Shown piece by piece: positions 43,606 to 55,970 of a DNA stretch of 64,000 bases. The notes below the pieces were generated by a model. It was not told where the DNA came from and searched no databases. It saw only the letters and a program-made list of their open reading frames with translations. This DNA is from Filosporella fistucella (taxonomy: Eukaryota > Ascomycota > Leotiomycetes > Helotiales). Both the position numbers and the translations under genes were made by a program. Positions within the stretch are counted from its first letter, which is position 1. Every line of letters begins with the position of its first letter. The stretch lies in assembly GCA_030077755.1 (NCBI GenBank), contig JAQJZZ010000021.1:1178001-1242000 (forward strand), in the 5' to 3' direction.

Positions 43606-46600
43606 ATGGCGCCAGCAGGCGGAGGGAACATTAAGGTGGTGGTTCGAGTACGGCCTTTTAATGGCAGAGGTAAAGATGCCCACCCTCAACGGGGCTCACC
43701 CCTCAATGTTCAGCTAGATGCTGACGTTTCCAGAACTTGATCGCGGGGCAAAATGTATAGTACAGATGAAAGATGCGCAGACCATCCTTATTCCACCTCC
43801 AGATGCGGAAGAGCGAATGCGAGCCGGCAAACAAGGTGGAGCCAAAGATGTAGGACAAAAGGTTTTCGCTTTCGATAAATCATACTGGTCTTTCGATCGA
43901 TCGGATCCGCATTTCGCTGGACAGGATAACTTACATAATGATCTTGGAAAGCCCTTACTGGACAATGCATTTCAGGGTTACAATAATTGTATTTTTGCAT
44001 ACGGTCAAACTGGATCTGGAAAATCTTACTCGATGATGGGTTACGGATCCGAGGCAGGTGTCATTCCAAAAATTTGTCAGGACATGTTCGAGCGAATAGG
44101 GGAAATGCAACAAGACAAGCACCTGAGGTGTACAGTGGAAGTGTCATATTTGGAGATTTATAATGAGAGAGTTAGAGATCTACTAAATCCATCTACGAAA
44201 GGGAATCTGAAAGTCAGAGAACATCCATCCACAGGACCATATGTCGAGGATCTGGCCAAGCTAGTAGTCAGCAGTTTCAACGAGATCGAACATCTGATGG
44301 ATGAGGGAAATAAGGCGAGAACAGTCGCAGCTACGAACATGAACGAGACGAGTAGTCGAAGTCATGCTGTTTTCACCTTGACTTTAACACAAAAACGCCA
44401 TGATGTCGAAACTAATATGTCTATGGAGAAGGTTGCCAAAATTAGTTTGGTAGATTTAGCTGGATCCGAAAGAGCTACGTCGACTGGTGCGACTGGAGCT
44501 CGCTTGAAAGAAGGTGCCGAAATCAACAGATCGCTTTCCACTCTCGGACGAGTAATTGCTGCATTGGCTGATCTTTCAGAGGGCAAGAAAAAGAAAACGG
44601 GAAAGGGAGCAGGTCAAGTTCCATATCGGGACAGTGTTTTGACATGGCTATTGAAGGACTCTTTGGGAGGGAATAGTATGACTGCTATGATTGCAGCTAT
44701 CAGTCCCGCAGATATCAATTTCGACGAAACTCTCAGTACTCTCAGATATGCCGATAGTGCGAAGAGAATCAAGAATCACGCTGTCGTCAATGAAGATGCA
44801 AATGCCAGAATGATTCGCGAACTCAAGGAAGAATTGACTGCCCTTCGAAGCAAACTGAGCGGCGGCGGAGGTGCAGCGGAAGAAGTTTATGCCGAGGGCA
44901 CACCGTTGGACAAACAAATTGTGAGCATTGTGCAGGCAGATGGAACCGTTAAGAAAGTTTCGAAAGCCGAGATTGCAGAACAGCTGAATCAGAGTGAGAA
45001 GCTTTATTCAGATCTTAACCAAACATGGGAGCAGAAATTGGCGAAAACGGAAGAAATTCACAAGGAAAGAGAGGCAGCATTGGAGGAGCTTGGTATCAGT
45101 ATCGAGAAAGGATTCGTCGGACTGCACACACCCAAGAAGATGCCACATTTGGTGAATCTTTCGGATGATCCTTTGTTAGCCGAATGTCTAGTGTACAACC
45201 TGAAGCCTGGCACAACGACTGTTGGGAACGTGGAAACAAATGTGGGTACACAGGCCGAGATACGACTTAATGGCAGCCGCATCCTCCACGAGCATTGCAC
45301 TTTTGAAAATGTTGATAACGTGGTCACGCTTGTTCCAAAGGAGGGAGCTGCTGTGATGGTGAACGGGAAGAGGGTGGTTGAGCCCAAACGATTACGGAGT
45401 GGATATAGAGTGATCTTGGGCGACTTCCACATTTTCCGATTCAACCATCCAATGGAAGCCAGAGCTGAAAGAGCCGAGCAGAGTTCTTTGCGACATTCAA
45501 TTGCTGCAAGTCAAATTGGGGATTTTGATCGCGCTTCACCCTCTCCAAGTCCAAGGCCTGGCCATGAGCGAACTCTCAGTAAAGCGACATCAGAAGCAGA
45601 CTGGGGAGAAAGTCGGCCAGATTCGCCAATGCCTTTTCAACGTGGCCGAGATTCCGATTGGTCTTTTGCAAGAAGGGAGGCAGCCAGTGCTATCCTAGGA
45701 CCTGACAAACAGATTGCCGGCCTCACGGATGAAGAGCTAAACATCCTTTTTGAGGATGTCCAAAGAGCAAGAGCAGAGAGAGCGGGTCAGAACTTGGAGG
45801 ATGACATGGACTCCGTGACATCATATCCAATAAGGGAGAAATACATGTCCAACGGCACCTTGGATAATTTCTCATTAGATACCGCTTTGACGATGCCCTC
45901 CACGCCCAAGCAGGGTGAAGTTGAAGACAGAATGCGAGAGGTTAGGGAAGAAATGCAAGTTCAGCTGGACAAACAAAAAGAGGAGTACCAAGAACAGCTC
46001 AAGTCAGCTGAAGCTGCTAATGTTGAAGTGGAGGAGATCAAAAAGGAGAAGGCCCGAATGGAAGAGGACCTCAGACAGGTCAAGGAGGAGATGCTCAAAC
46101 AGCTGGAAGAGCAGCGCAAAGAATTTGAAGAACGTTTGCAACAAATTTCACCTTCGAACAAGGATAATTCTGAGGGTCCAGCACCACTCTCCGATCTGGA
46201 AAAGCAGATCGCAGAGAGAGTTGTAGAACACTGGCGGGGTCGCAGATACGTTCGTATGGCGGAATCTGTCCTGCAGTCTGCTGCAAACCTCAAAGAAGCG
46301 CAAATCATGAGTCAGGAAATGGAAGAGAGTGTTGTATTCCAGTTCACCATTGTTGATATTGGGCATGATATATGCTCCTCCTACGACATGGTCTTGAACG
46401 GCATCTCTGGCGAAGGCGACGACCTATTCCTCGAGGAGGCTAAGAAGCCTTGTGTGGCCGTTCGAGTGATTGATTATCGAAATAGCGTTGTGCACCTTTG
46501 GAGCCTGGAAAAGCTCCAAGACCGTGTGCGGTTAATGCGACAGATGCATCAGTATCTCGATCGCCCCGAATATCTTCAACATTTCAGGCTCGACAACCCT

Positions 46601-48592
46601 TTCATGGAAACCTGTATGCCTCAATATACCCACGTCGGCGATGTTGATGTCCCACTGGGAGCTGTGTTTGAAAGTCGAGTACAAGATTTTACACTGGACG
46701 TACTATCGCCATACACATCTCACGCCATCGGAATGATCAAGTTATCGCTTGAGCCATCATCAGCTCGAGCACCGTCGAGTACGTTGAAGTTCAACGTTGT
46801 CATGCATGATCTGGTTGGGTTTGCTGAGCGTGAAGGCACTGAAGTTCATGCTCAACTTTTCATTCCTGGCGTTTCCGAGGAAGGTGGGGTCACGACAACA
46901 CAGATGATCAAAGACTTTGATGAAGGTCCAATCCGTTTCGAGAGTGTGCACAGTATGAGTGTGCCCATGTTCGGACCCACGGACGTTTCGCTCCGTGTTG
47001 CCATTTTCGCGAAGGTCTCTTCAATGCATTTGGACAAACTACTGAGTTGGGATGACATGAGGGACAATGTCATTCGGCCAAAGCAAAAGAAGAAAAGTGC
47101 CCGGCTTGCAGAGTCCCAATTCTATACCGAGGAGAAGCACGACGTCTTCGCCCGTGTCCAAATCCATGAGCTTGCTGAGAATGGTGACTACCTCCCAGTC
47201 GAGGTCATCCAGACGAACGATTTGGACAAGGGTTCATTCCAGCTCCATCAAGGTCTTCAGCGTCGGATTGTTGTCAACTTGACACATAGTTCTGGCGAGG
47301 CATTGCCATGGGACGATGTTTCTGGACTTCGGGCTGGCCGCATCCAATTGGTGGATCATGTTGGGAAAACTCCAGATTTAAGCTCGCCAACTCCAGAAAT
47401 TCCATTGAAGCTTGTATCGAAACCTGTTGTCAAGCAGAACTCCAATGGAACAAGCAATGTGACACTCGTTGGTCAGTGGGACTCGAGTGCTCATGAATCG
47501 CTTCTTCTTGACCGAGTCACAGCAGATAAGTACAAGGTTCAGATATCTTTGGGATGGGATATCACATCGCCTAAGCTTGCTGAACCTATGTCGTTTTCTA
47601 TGGATGTCTATTCACAAATCCTGTCTCGGTCATATGTTCGCTCCACTTCGATGTTTGCATCGTTGTGGCAGAGTGTGAGAATAGTACATTCCACTTCAGC
47701 CATTTTCTCTGTTTCTGTACGACCTACGCCTGTGAAGCGAGCAGGAGATTTATGGCGGATGAATACTCAGAATGATTATGTTAAGGGTGAAGAGGGTTTG
47801 ACGGACTGGACGCCAAGAGGTGTGAGCTTGATCCGGGATTACATTGCTGCGAAACGAAGAAAGCAACGCCACGCAGAAATTGAAGCTGCTCAGCCACTTC
47901 TTAATCGGATATCATTTCCAGTCGCCTCCACTTCCGTGGCTCACATGAATGGAAACAGTGATTCCGCGCCTTCAGAATCGGGGCGACCAGAGCCAGACGA
48001 GCCCTCTGAGCCAACAATTTCGGACCACGAGCGAACGATTCTCGAGAAGTATATTAAAGTTTGGAAACTTTGCCAAGACCCAATCTCTAACATTCTCACT
48101 CCTTCGAATGTAGAGCCACCTTCCACTGGAGCACCCTCTGCACCTCCAACGGTAACATCCTCCCCGAGTCTGCTCAGCACCATCAATCTTGTTAGCAAGA
48201 ACCCAACGCTTTTGAAAGGTGGATATCTTCTCACACCCTCTGCCGACTCTTCCCGTTGGGTACGACGCTTTGTAGAGCTTCGTCGTCCATATATGCACAT
48301 ACATTCAGTGCCTGACGGCGAGGAAATCTTCGTCGTGTCCCTCCAAAATTCTCGAGTTGACCATCAACCACAGATTGCGAGGCTTTTGAAGCGTGACGGC
48401 GGCAATGTCAAAGGTAGAGCAGGTGAAACAGATGTGGACAAAGTCTTTGCGGTATATGGTACCGACAATACCTGGCTGTTCAAGGCAAGAAGTGAGCGTG
48501 AGAAAGTCGAGTGGATTTTCAAGATCGACCAGAGCTATTTTGGCTCCAGTAGTGGAAGCGGGACAGCCAGTGGAGAGGAAGAATACAACTGA
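43606..48592 (+). CDS. uncA: Kinesin-3 motor, UNC-104/KIF1A type
   Basis: Exon 1 (43606-43669) and exon 2 (43734-48592) are joined by a 64 nt intron to give 1640 residues; the first exon encodes IKVVVRVRPFN, the first strand of the motor. The P-loop GQTGSGKS is at about residue 112, switch I is NETSSRSHAV, and switch II is LVDLAGSE. After the neck comes a short coiled coil, then an FHA domain around 500-600 (TTVGNVETNVGTQAEIRL...SRILHEHC), charged coiled coil near 740-830, KIF1B/DUF3694-like segments, and a C-terminal PH domain (KGGYLLTPSADSSRWVRRFVELR to the end). Kinesin-3 carries early endosomes and other vesicles toward microtubule plus ends, with the PH domain binding phosphoinositides; Aspergillus UncA is the model. 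Intact, and the longest gene here. Confidence 0.96.
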
Positions 48593-48953
48593 CCCCCTTG
48601 TATTTTGAGACGAATTCGGAGCGCATTGAAGGTGTTTTTGATTTTGGTGGAAAGCGCACCGCAAAGTGTACTAATGTGCCGCATGTATGAAATGAGTGTA
48701 TGATACCCATGTTCAGCTTATCTATTCCCTTTATATATTTATTTCTCTTGTCATTTAATTGGAATAATAGACGGTCGGCTCAAGCAGGCAAGCGTTGGAT
48801 ATCTTACTTACCCACAGATAGTTGAGACGTGGAGCAATTGAATATACTGCATCTTGAAAAACTTTATGTGGTTTTTATTACTTGACCCGACCTTTTCCAA
48901 TTCTTGTAGTGAATCGCACCATGAAAAATTGTTGGCAAGTGCCTAGAGAACTT
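48593..48953. other. Intergenic between convergent genes
   Basis: About 360 bases containing the 3' ends of the kinesin gene (+) and the secreted-protein gene (-). No other feature seen. Confidence 0.3.
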
Positions 48954-49757
48954 TTAAAGTCCACAACCCTCCTTCACGCAAGAAGAGGCGGTATGCAGGA
49001 ACTTGATCTTCCCTCCCTCTACCCTGAAAACATGGCTGTCGGGCATTGGATCCTGTCCCTGCGTCCTGTCCAAGCCAGGAAAACCAGTAAAAATATCAAC
49101 GACCCCCATCTCCTCATCAATCACATACCGCCTATACGGCACATGGATGGTACTCGGAAACTCCATCACGCAATCATCTCCCTTCATCGTCCCTTTCGCC
49201 GCCAGCCCCCCTTCCAGCCTCATACACGGCGCTCCCCACGGCACAATCACGCTCTTATTTCCAAACCGATCAAAATATGAATCTCCAACTGCCTGAATCG
49301 CCGCTCTGGATTCCTGCTTTTCCTTTGGAATAGGTGCCCATCTCTCTCCTGCATTTAAGGTCAGGGTTCCTGTGGCATTAAACAACCAATCCCCTTTATC
49401 CGTCACTACGCTCTCTATCAAAATCGCTTTCTGGTCTACGAATACCATGCGTGTATGGATGACATACGGATGTGGATCCGTAGCTGCGATGATCTCCGTG
49501 AAAGTTGCGCATTGCACAGTGTCATGCACGCTGCGAGTGAAATCAATCTTGATTGGAGCTGTAAGGGTGCTGTTGGACAGAGGTACGGCGATGTTGTTTT
49601 CGGTGTAGGTAAAATTTGGAGAGAGCGCTGCTGAGGGGGGAAGATCTCCGGTGCTTTGAGAGAGGATATAGTTGTTTGTGGCGTTTTGGAGGAAAGAGCG
49701 GGGACAATCTGCCAAGACTGTTGCTGCTGAGCTGATGAGGAGGATGGGAACGAGCAT
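48954..49757 (-). CDS. Small secreted protein, DUF8021-like
   Basis: A single exon of 267 residues starting at the ATG at 49757. The first 16 residues (MLVPILLISSAATVLA) are a signal peptide, followed by DCPRSFLQ. Several NxS/T sites (NATNN, NFTY, NSTL) and a few cysteines fit a secreted glycoprotein. The order of segments (N-terminal helix, SVHDTVQCATFTEII, HPYVIHTRM, ESVVTDKGDWLFNA, then a C-terminal RVEGGKIKFLHT) resembles the NTF2-like fold of DUF8021 proteins, which are common in fungal secretomes and have no known enzyme activity. No catalytic motif is visible. The assignment to that family is from memory of its motifs, so moderate. Confidence 0.7.
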   Translation of the reverse strand: MLVPILLISSAATVLADCPRSFLQNATNNYILSQSTGDLPPSAALSPNFTYTENNIAVPLSNSTLTAPIKIDFTRSVHDTVQCATFTEIIAATDPHPYVIHTRMVFVDQKAILIESVVTDKGDWLFNATGTLTLNAGERWAPIPKEKQESRAAIQAVGDSYFDRFGNKSVIVPWGAPCMRLEGGLAAKGTMKGDDCVMEFPSTIHVPYRRYVIDEEMGVVDIFTGFPGLDRTQGQDPMPDSHVFRVEGGKIKFLHTASSCVKEGCGL

Positions 49758-50372
49758 GGTGAGATTTGTAAGTGCTTGAATTCTGTTGCAGAGAATTGAT
49801 AGTAGATAGGATTATTCCTTCCACAGAAATTTGAACGGCTCACTTCTGTCAACAACAGATTCGGGAATTTATACAAACCCACCTGCAAGGCACAGGAACA
49901 GGAACGGCAGTGAGCTGCAAATCACTATATTAGTCACATTTGGCAAATCTTATTCTTAAAAATACCGGTGGGGCGTCGTGAGGAGGTCGCATTTTGACCC
50001 CACTTCATATATGGGATGAAGTGTTTATCCGTGGGAAATGTACTGAGGCTCGGAAGTCCGTCGCTCTTCCAATAAATATCTACGTCACATTGTTCTGGGA
50101 ATGCTTTGCAACGATCATATCTGCACATCAGCACATGATTCTCGGGGACATTCTGATTTCGTCGTTTTCGCTTTAGTTTGATTACTTGTACAGATACGTA
50201 GTGTGGAATCAACGGAGAGCTTGTTTCGTCTCAACGAACTGTAGATTGCAAAAAAAAAAAAAAGTTCACCTTCTGCGAACATTTGCTTGCTCTCGTAGCA
50301 GAGAGCAGGATTTGTGATATAGTACGTCTACTTTCAGAAAAGGGTGTCCTCCAACATCTCGTAGCGGACGAC
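49758..50372. other. Intergenic
   Basis: About 615 bases. It contains the promoter of the secreted-protein gene (-), a poly-A tract near 50251-50263 and the 3' region of the P450 gene (-). No coding sequence is supported. Confidence 0.3.
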
Positions 50373-52330
50373 TCAGCCCTTCGATTTCTTTTGCCGTGGA
50401 ATACATCGAATTTGTATGCCCGACTGTTTCGCAAACCAAAATGTTGACACCTTCCACTCCTCATCTTTTGCTGCCCATTCCAAGTCAAAGTTTCGAAATA
50501 TCTCAGGGACCAGTTTACCCATCTCAAGTAGTGATATATTTTTGCCTTGCCCGCCAATATTAGTTGATTTCTATACATGAGATATTTGGAGAGTGCCTTA
50601 CCAATGCATGTTCTGGTGCCAGCACCGAACTATTCACCTGTTAGTTCCAGCCACGAGTAAAAATGTTAAGAACATACCGCGATGAAAGATTTATCCATGA
50701 CTTTCAACTGGTCTGCGCTGGCTTCAAGCCATCTCTCCGGGCGATACAACGCTGCATCATTCCCGAAAACCTCTTTGTCCATATGCACAACCCATGCATT
50801 AATTCCCACTCGTGTTCCGCCAGGAATATCAAACCCACACAGATTCGCACCTCCACTTGGAACCAGTCGCTCAAGCGGATAACCTACTCCGGCATGTAGA
50901 CGCATAGCCTCTTTCATGGCAGCCTGGCTGTCCTGTGTCAGCTTTGTCCGATGAGTTGAGCAGCATATATGAACTTACAGATACGTCATCCTATTTGACT
51001 CATCCAGGGTAACCTTACTGGATAGCGCTCCTGCAGAATCCATCTCGTCAATCTCTCTTTGCAGCTTCTGATAAGCCCGTGGAGTTTTGATCAAGTAGTA
51101 AAGTATCGCTCGCAGTGAGATTGCAGTGGTGTCACTACCTGCGAGCCTAGAATTCTCATGTTAGGGAATGGTCTCCTCGGTATGCTTGGTATTCATGTAT
51201 TTTTATACTCACAAATTGACTAGCAAATAGCTCACAAGCTCATCGTCAGTGATGCGGTCCTTAGATCTTGCAGCTTCTTTTCTGAACCAGCTGAGGAAAT
51301 CCGATCTATGTTGTTGGTTGACATCGTCGGTATCGTACTTGATAATCGCCTCTTTTGCAATCTATATGGCCAAATTTATCAGTCCCAGTTTATGTAATTA
51401 TTAAAAAAGACCATACCTTGGTAAACTTTGGGATAGGATTTCCCCTAGCAAGTGCTGGAATCATGTTCACGATCGCTGTAACAGTTGGGCTGCCAAATAG
51501 ACAGCTGTGCAGCCCTTTGATGTTTGCTACAGTACCAGTATATTTCAACCCAATCTCAAGACCTCCAATCATATCATCGACATCTTCCCCTTTCTCCATG
51601 AACCCGAAATGTTGTCGAAAAGTGATAGCGCCAATGACATCAAAAGCGTAGAATTGGAGCCACTCGCCCAGATCCACAGAGGCTTTTGGGTCTTTGGAGG
51701 CGATGTGACGCATTTTTGTAAGAAATATTTCAGAGCATTCATCAACGAGTGGCTCGAGGTCTTTCAGTGCGGTCAAAGAGTACTTGTTGGCGACGCGGGA
51801 CCGGAGAAGTTTGTGCTGTGCGGGTTCTTGGGTCGAGAACACATTGTACTCTGGGAGCCCAGTTTTGGGACTGAAAGTAGTGAAAGCATCATAGAAGGAG
51901 GACTGATCCTGTAAGCTTGTAGACATACGCTCGGAGCAGCAAATACCTTGATGTATGTATTGTTGAATCCATATATGGCCGGGATCATGTCAGGGTCTCC
52001 AATGGAGATACTGTCTGGTCCGGTTCGGACAATCTTGCCATACTTTTCGTGCAACTTTTGATACTCTAGCGGTGCATTTCCCCCACTTGTGAGGGTCATC
52101 CTCCACACCTCGAAGAACGAGGCCAGCCACGGACCTGGCAGATTTCTCAAACCAGCTTTATATTTCCATTTTAACTTCTTCAATACTTGACTGATGATAA
52201 AAGCTACTATGAGATACCTCAGAAGCGTGGACAGAGACACCTCTTTCTTGCTGGGAGATATTTTAGTATACATTTCTCGAGTGAGAATATAGGGAATAAA
52301 AGTCCGATTATTCGACAGGAATTTGGTCAT
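50373..52330 (-). CDS. Cytochrome P450 monooxygenase (microsomal, pisatin-demethylase-like)
   Basis: Seven exons on the minus strand: 52330-51947, 51908-51417, 51361-51213, 51146-50979, 50927-50678, 50629-50602 and 50545-50373. All introns keep frame and the product has 547 residues. A hydrophobic anchor near residues 34-50 is followed by basic residues and a Pro-rich hinge (LRNLPGPW). The oxygen-activating I-helix is LLAGSDTT at 342-349, the K-helix EAMR has Glu404 and Arg407, the PERW segment follows, and the haem loop FGAGTRTCIG has Cys489 as iron ligand. The overall pattern resembles fungal P450s of the pisatin-demethylase group; the substrate is unknown. One exon is only 28 nt. The gene appears intact. 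Confidence 0.93.
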
Positions 52331-53288
52331 AAAAAAATGGGAAATGACAATTGAGCGGGAAATGTCTACTTATATAGGATATGGATATCATGTCGCCAAA
52401 TCAAAGCGTGGAGACTCTCCCAAGAAACGTGCTGTTTCTGAACGGATACCGCCCTAAATTCGGAGTGCGAAAAGCTCAAACTTTCCGAAATGCATTCTAA
52501 GTTTTGAGATCTGCCTCCCCCACTACCTTATACCCCACCCCCCGCCTTATGTTACATAGTATAGTGCCCCACTAGACTACCTGCCCGAGATGCTTCCCAC
52601 GAAATACAAGGTATCTCGCACTTTCTCTAGATCTGAAATGCTCCCATTTCAAGGCCGTCTGTGAATGTCTCCTTTCAATTATTTGGTTCAATTTATGCAG
52701 AATCTGAATGCCAAACCCTTGGATGCTCCGATGGTGTATATATATTTCATATTATGTCATGTTCTTCATCTTTACTGCCTCAGCTCTTGGCACTTTTGGG
52801 TTCGGTTTATTGAATTTCTATTTGACGACCGAAATGTTACAATATCTCTGTATCTTCCTGTACGTTCCCAGATGTCTACTTGTCTATGCCATGCACCACA
52901 AAGCGCTTCCTGACTTGCAACCTTAGCATCTGCCGCAGCATGCATATATGCCACGGCTCCACAAGCCACATCCCCCCACATTCCGCCAGCCAAATCCCGT
53001 CTTGAACTATAAGTCAGACATGGAGTCAATCGAGGCTGGCGAAAGAGTATAATCGTTCGGTGGTCAGGACGGCTGTTCAGTCATCTCGGTATCTCAACTC
53101 TAGAACAAGGTTGGTGCTGCAAAGATTTTTGGCGGCTTTCAGTCTCAGCTACCTATCACTGCTCCGTGGTTTTACAATCTTGGAATGGTACAATGTGACT
53201 GTAATGAAACTTTGCAATAGAACACACATGTCTACAGTATGGCAAAGAAGTCCTGCTCTATTCGCTTCAAGATGAGGTTAAGCTCCCT
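52331..53288. other. Intergenic
   Basis: About 960 bases holding the P450 promoter and the cutinase 3' region. Short open frames on the plus strand (52665-52926) are hydrophobic but have no splice support or recognisable motif. No repeats were recognised. Confidence 0.3.
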
Positions 53289-54076
53289 TCACATTCCCGC
53301 GGCAGAAGCAGCAAATTTAGCGGCGGTGCCTGCATCGTTTCCGTACTATTCTTGTTGTTACTAATTGAAACCTCAACATGCGATTAGACAACTTACAGTC
53401 AAGTGAGGAGCCAAGATCAATGATCCACCAGCGCAGATGTTGTCACCTGTATGACAGATGACTTTGGTTTTTGATGCAGGAATACTTCCAACTGGCTTGC
53501 CGTTGTCTGGGTCACCGAAGATGACAGCTAAATAATTATTAGTAGGTGAAAGTTTGCAAGGATTTTGTAACTCACCAGAGCTGACAGCAGCAGATTGGGT
53601 AGCAGTAAGCATAGTGGCCGCGTTGTGCACCAATTGTCCTCCTTGACTAGAAAGTATCAGTATGCGATATTGAACCTTCCAAACAAAATGCTATCGGAGA
53701 CTCACCTGTATCCAGCCATTACCACTTTCGTATTTGGACACGCTGAGACGGCTTGACCAACCATTGCTGCCATCTTCTTACTTCCACCTGCGTCACCACC
53801 AGCCAGAAAGCCTGGGACATCGGCAGGATAATCAACGCCTTGAAATGCCATATTACCGGCCCCAACTTGTGCTGCCAGAGCATTCATAAAGGGTGGGCCA
53901 GCAACAGTGCCCAGAGTTCCTGTCTCTGTGGTTCCTCGTGCAAATATGACCGTCATGGCTTTGCAGTCTGCTCTTTCAGCAAGGTCAACAGAAGCTGGTT
54001 GACGAATCTCAAGAATCGGACTCGCTGAGTTCGTCGCCACAAGGGAGGCGATGCAGAATGTGATAGTAAGCCTCAT
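53289..54076 (-). CDS. Cutinase (secreted serine esterase)
   Basis: Exons are 54076-53706, 53646-53576, 53527-53397 and 53345-53289; introns of 59, 48 and 51 nt keep frame and give 209 residues, the usual size. A signal peptide covers the first 18 or so residues. The mature enzyme has the cutinase core: VIFARGTTETG, the nucleophile Ser124 in GYSQGGQ (the codon is split by intron 1), Asp176 in HTGDNIC and His189 in LAPHLTY. Cysteines 38/113 and 172/179 match the two conserved disulfides. Cutinases hydrolyse the polyester of plant cuticle and help plant-associated fungi penetrate or feed. It appears intact. The P450 and small secreted protein nearby share its strand but no pathway link is shown. 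Confidence 0.95.
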
Positions 54077-54982
54077 ACTTGCAAGTTTTGATGGAAATTG
54101 AACGATACTTGATCAAGGAAGAAGCAGAAAGATGAGTGTGAAATGGTTTTCTTGATTGAGAACATGAACTGAAAGAAGGTAAGAACTTATATAAACTATA
54201 TTCGGTGGAGTACGAGCCAAGAGCAATAGCACAGCCGAATTCGACGAGCATATCACCCCATGATCCATTCTATGTCTTCGTCCCAAGAATCAATCGATAG
54301 AAAACCAGTCGTCCGATGTTGTGACGAAATGCGATTGGTGTCGAATTCCAGAATTGCTCTCCAAGTTACCGAGGAACAGTTTAGTAACACATCTTGATGT
54401 CAATACCGGTAGATTTCTTGCGATCTTCGATATCGCTTGCGAAAAGTGATAATGCGATTGGATTAAGAATGATGTGCTGGAACCGAGCAGGGTCGTCCCG
54501 AGTATCGTGAAACAGGTTCAGAGTCTTGGGACCGAAAACTTCAAACGGTTGGTGGTTTCTGGCTAGAACAGCCTGAACTGACTTTTGATGTTTCCAGAAG
54601 AATAAATGATGTGTTTGGGCTGCACGTCCAGTGGTCGAAGCATTTAAGGGGAGCAGATTTCCTTTTTTGGCTAGCAAAAGGCTATGATGTGAAACAAAAT
54701 CGATCCTTGGGCAAGACAAGTAAGATCTGCCGTGAACATCGCTATATTAGGACATTGATCCGATGGAATTACTTTTAAAGAAGACAGAGCTGAAAGATTG
54801 TGCCTCGGCATGTCTAGGAGTAAAAGGATGGAGGAGCAGAACGGAATCTTCGTGCCGAGTGGCACTTTCAAATTTTGGCTGCACTGCCTCCAAGTTATTT
54901 ATGCGAACAATCTTGAATTTGCAACTTGCTAGCCAAATGTACTGTGAGTGGAACCTCGTCCATTGATATCATATTGTATAAT
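54077..54982. other. Intergenic with one unassigned ORF
   Basis: About 900 bases. A minus-strand frame from 54719 to 54381 encodes about 112 residues with plausible composition (LFHDTRDDPARFQHIILNP), but it has no ATG start and no known motif. It may be another eroded gene. Confidence 0.25.
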
Positions 54983-55970
54983 CTACAGAGGTTGAGGCCC
55001 GAACACGTGACCACTTTGAATTCCTGGTATTAGACTTTGAAATGTCTCCGTCATATTCGAAATACCCATCCACATATCAGAACCGTCCCAGTATTCAACA
55101 TTCTCCCCGCTCAAATATTTCTCTGCGACCCATGGTGACGTTCTACCGCCTTGGGGAGGAAGCAGGTCCAGTTCTGTCACTGTGATTATGCCAAGCTTTT
55201 CCAAAACTCTATGGGAACGACGTTGGCGACAACTTTCGTGGACGGCGACGATATTCATATTCCGTGAGGGTTTCCACCGATGCTTGAGTAACTCCTGCCT
55301 AGCGACCTCCTTGACTTCTGTATTCAGATTAATAATAACCAGGGTCTCCAGGCTTGGCATCATGTTCATGTTCTACCAGAACTTCCACATACCAAAATTT
55401 GATGTTTTCAGTACGAGCGTTTTCAGATTGGGCCAGGATACTTAAATTGGAGGCTGTTGAGGGTTATCTACGATGCAGACTTGGCTATCATATTGTTGGA
55501 TATCGAAGTCTGCTTCATCTCTTATGCTACAGAACAGCTCCAGAGATTTGAGTGCACGCAAGGCGGTGCGGAGTACCTCCCAGGCCTCTGAGCCACTGGA
55601 GATTTCCCACGTGCGTCGAATGGGAATATTAACCGCGAGACGGACAAGTCCTTTCCCGAGCATGAGGCAGAGTTGTTGTACGAGGTGTGCGGTAGGAAGG
55701 TCGATATTGGCGGTGCCAGGCCTATCGAAAGGGGCTAGGTATAATGATGACATATATGAACAATCAAGACCTTCAAAGCCCTCTAGCTTCGATTGATCGC
55801 CTATTTTCCGAAGAGAGTTGACGAGCTGCTGAAGTCGATGGCGGGAGTCAATAAAGAGGCAATGAGATAGAAGCAAACGCCGAGTGGAGGGGTAGGTGGC
55901 TTGGCATGTTCGAGTCAAAGAAAGCAATGTCTTCGTCGTGGTATGTGAGGCGGGCAAAGCAACAGAATTA
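54983..55970 (-). pseudogene. F-box-like hypothetical gene with two in-frame stops
   Basis: One minus-strand frame is open from about 55970 to 54983 apart from two stops, TAA at 55442-55444 and TAG at 55373-55375. The sequence reads LPASHTTTKTLLSL...CLFIDSRHRLQQLVNSL, then LCLMLGKGLVRLAVNIP, RALKSLELF, WPNLKTLVLKTSNFG and MPSLETLVIINL. The style (short N-terminal helical domain followed by leucine-rich LKTLVL-type units) is that of fungal F-box/LRR-like proteins. The LRR units between the two stops continue in phase, so the stops interrupt a single gene. No ATG is found at the expected start, so the 5' end may also be damaged. The partner or target is unknown. Confidence 0.55.

Noticed and set aside
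43788..48664. Long open frames antisense to the kinesin gene (for example 45961-46308, 48305-48664).
   Set aside because: They mirror the coding strand's codon bias, lack motifs and splice support, and the plus-strand frame is a clear kinesin.
52665..52926. Hydrophobic plus-strand frames between P450 and cutinase.
   Set aside because: Two overlapping frames of equal quality over AT-rich sequence, no signal peptide context, no splice sites.
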